The notes below the pieces were generated by a model that saw nothing but the letters and a program-made list of their open reading frames with translations, was not told where the DNA came from and did not search any database. From Diphasiastrum complanatum (Eukaryota; Streptophyta; Lycopodiopsida; Lycopodiales; Lycopodiaceae), in contig CM055102.1 of the NCBI GenBank assembly GCA_029204225.1, positions 24,955,390-25,019,389 on the forward strand: a stretch of DNA of 64,000 nucleotides, written 5' to 3'. Numbering within the stretch: the stretch's first letter is position 1; the number at the start of each line of letters is the position of its first letter. Made by a program: the position numbers and the translations under genes. Shown here one piece after another: positions 63,640-64,000 of this stretch.

Positions 63640-64000
63640 CAGGATCAAACATTGAGGATTTATATGTAGTAATGACTCTTTTATCGAGTCTCTCTGAAGC
63701 CTATGAAACTTGGGTCATGGCCATTTCGACCCAGCAGCAAGTTACTCTATCAAGAGTCATTTCAATGCTGCTACAAGAGGAGATCAGAAGAAATACCTCC
63801 TCCACAGGCTCAGGATCTGATCCTTATGCTCTTTACACAAAGAAAAATCAGAATTTCAAGTCAAAGAAATCCACAAAATCTGATTATTCAGGAAAAAGGA
63901 GCAACATGCAGCTAGGATCAAACTTTGGCTCTGGGTCAAATTATAACTTAGGATCGAATTCTTGCTCAGAGTCATATTTGAATTTTCATTCATCATCCCA
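63640..64000 (+). pseudogene. Ty1-copia gag fragment (element 7), runs off the window
   Basis: Plus strand: VVMTLLSSLSEAYETWVMAI then QQVTLSRVISMLLQEEIRRN, followed by a Gly/Ser/Asn-rich stretch (GSNFGSGSNYNLGSNS). This is the C-terminal half of a copia gag. The zinc knuckle and pol would lie beyond 64000. Confidence 0.78.

Overview
The window looks like nuclear DNA from a land plant, most likely a non-flowering vascular plant such as a fern or lycophyte (an inference). The clues are a decayed piece of chloroplast DNA at the left edge, GT-AG introns with AT-rich bodies, Ty1-copia, hAT, TRIM and MITE/SINE-like repeats, long GA/CT microsatellites, and one single-copy-type gene with very long transposon-filled introns. 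Several codons in the chloroplast-derived psaC piece look like unedited C-to-U sites, which points to a lineage with heavy plastid RNA editing.

Layout. 1-2523: plastid insertion (ndhA 3' exon, ndhI tail, ndhG, ndhE, psaC) in normal plastid order; only ndhE still has an open frame. 2522-7371: a Ty1-copia element abutting truncated psaC, with gag, protease, RT and RNase H but no integrase core. 7372-16400: gene-poor repeats, including a 362-bp tandem duplication, a 50-bp tandem repeat and a TRIM-like element with a GGCCC target duplication (11341-12752).

16888-47620: the only gene that appears intact. It is an aminoalcoholphosphotransferase (CDP-choline/CDP-ethanolamine phosphotransferase, AAPT family) that I could assemble from 18 exons into 396 codons with no stop or frameshift. 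All 17 introns are GT-AG. One exon is 10 nt and one intron is 12.6 kb.

Intron 9 (27172-39757) holds a head-to-tail array of hAT-like DNA transposons. Each unit appears to carry two convergent genes: a DUF659-type hAT transposase on the plus strand, with a proline-rich N-terminus and AT-hook C-terminus, and a small charged protein of unknown family on the minus strand (three copies). The units end in CATAG...GGTACC termini and are flanked by GC-rich 'GCGTCC' MITEs stacked on an ATCTATAT-like target. This two-gene hAT arrangement is the best candidate for something undescribed.

47621-53567 shows no recognisable gene. 53568-57142 is a second copia element that has lost integrase and RT but keeps a 579-codon frame with one stop. 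57143-64000 contains remnants of several more copia elements in both orientations, and a decayed 305-codon frame (58977-59891) of a family I do not recognise.
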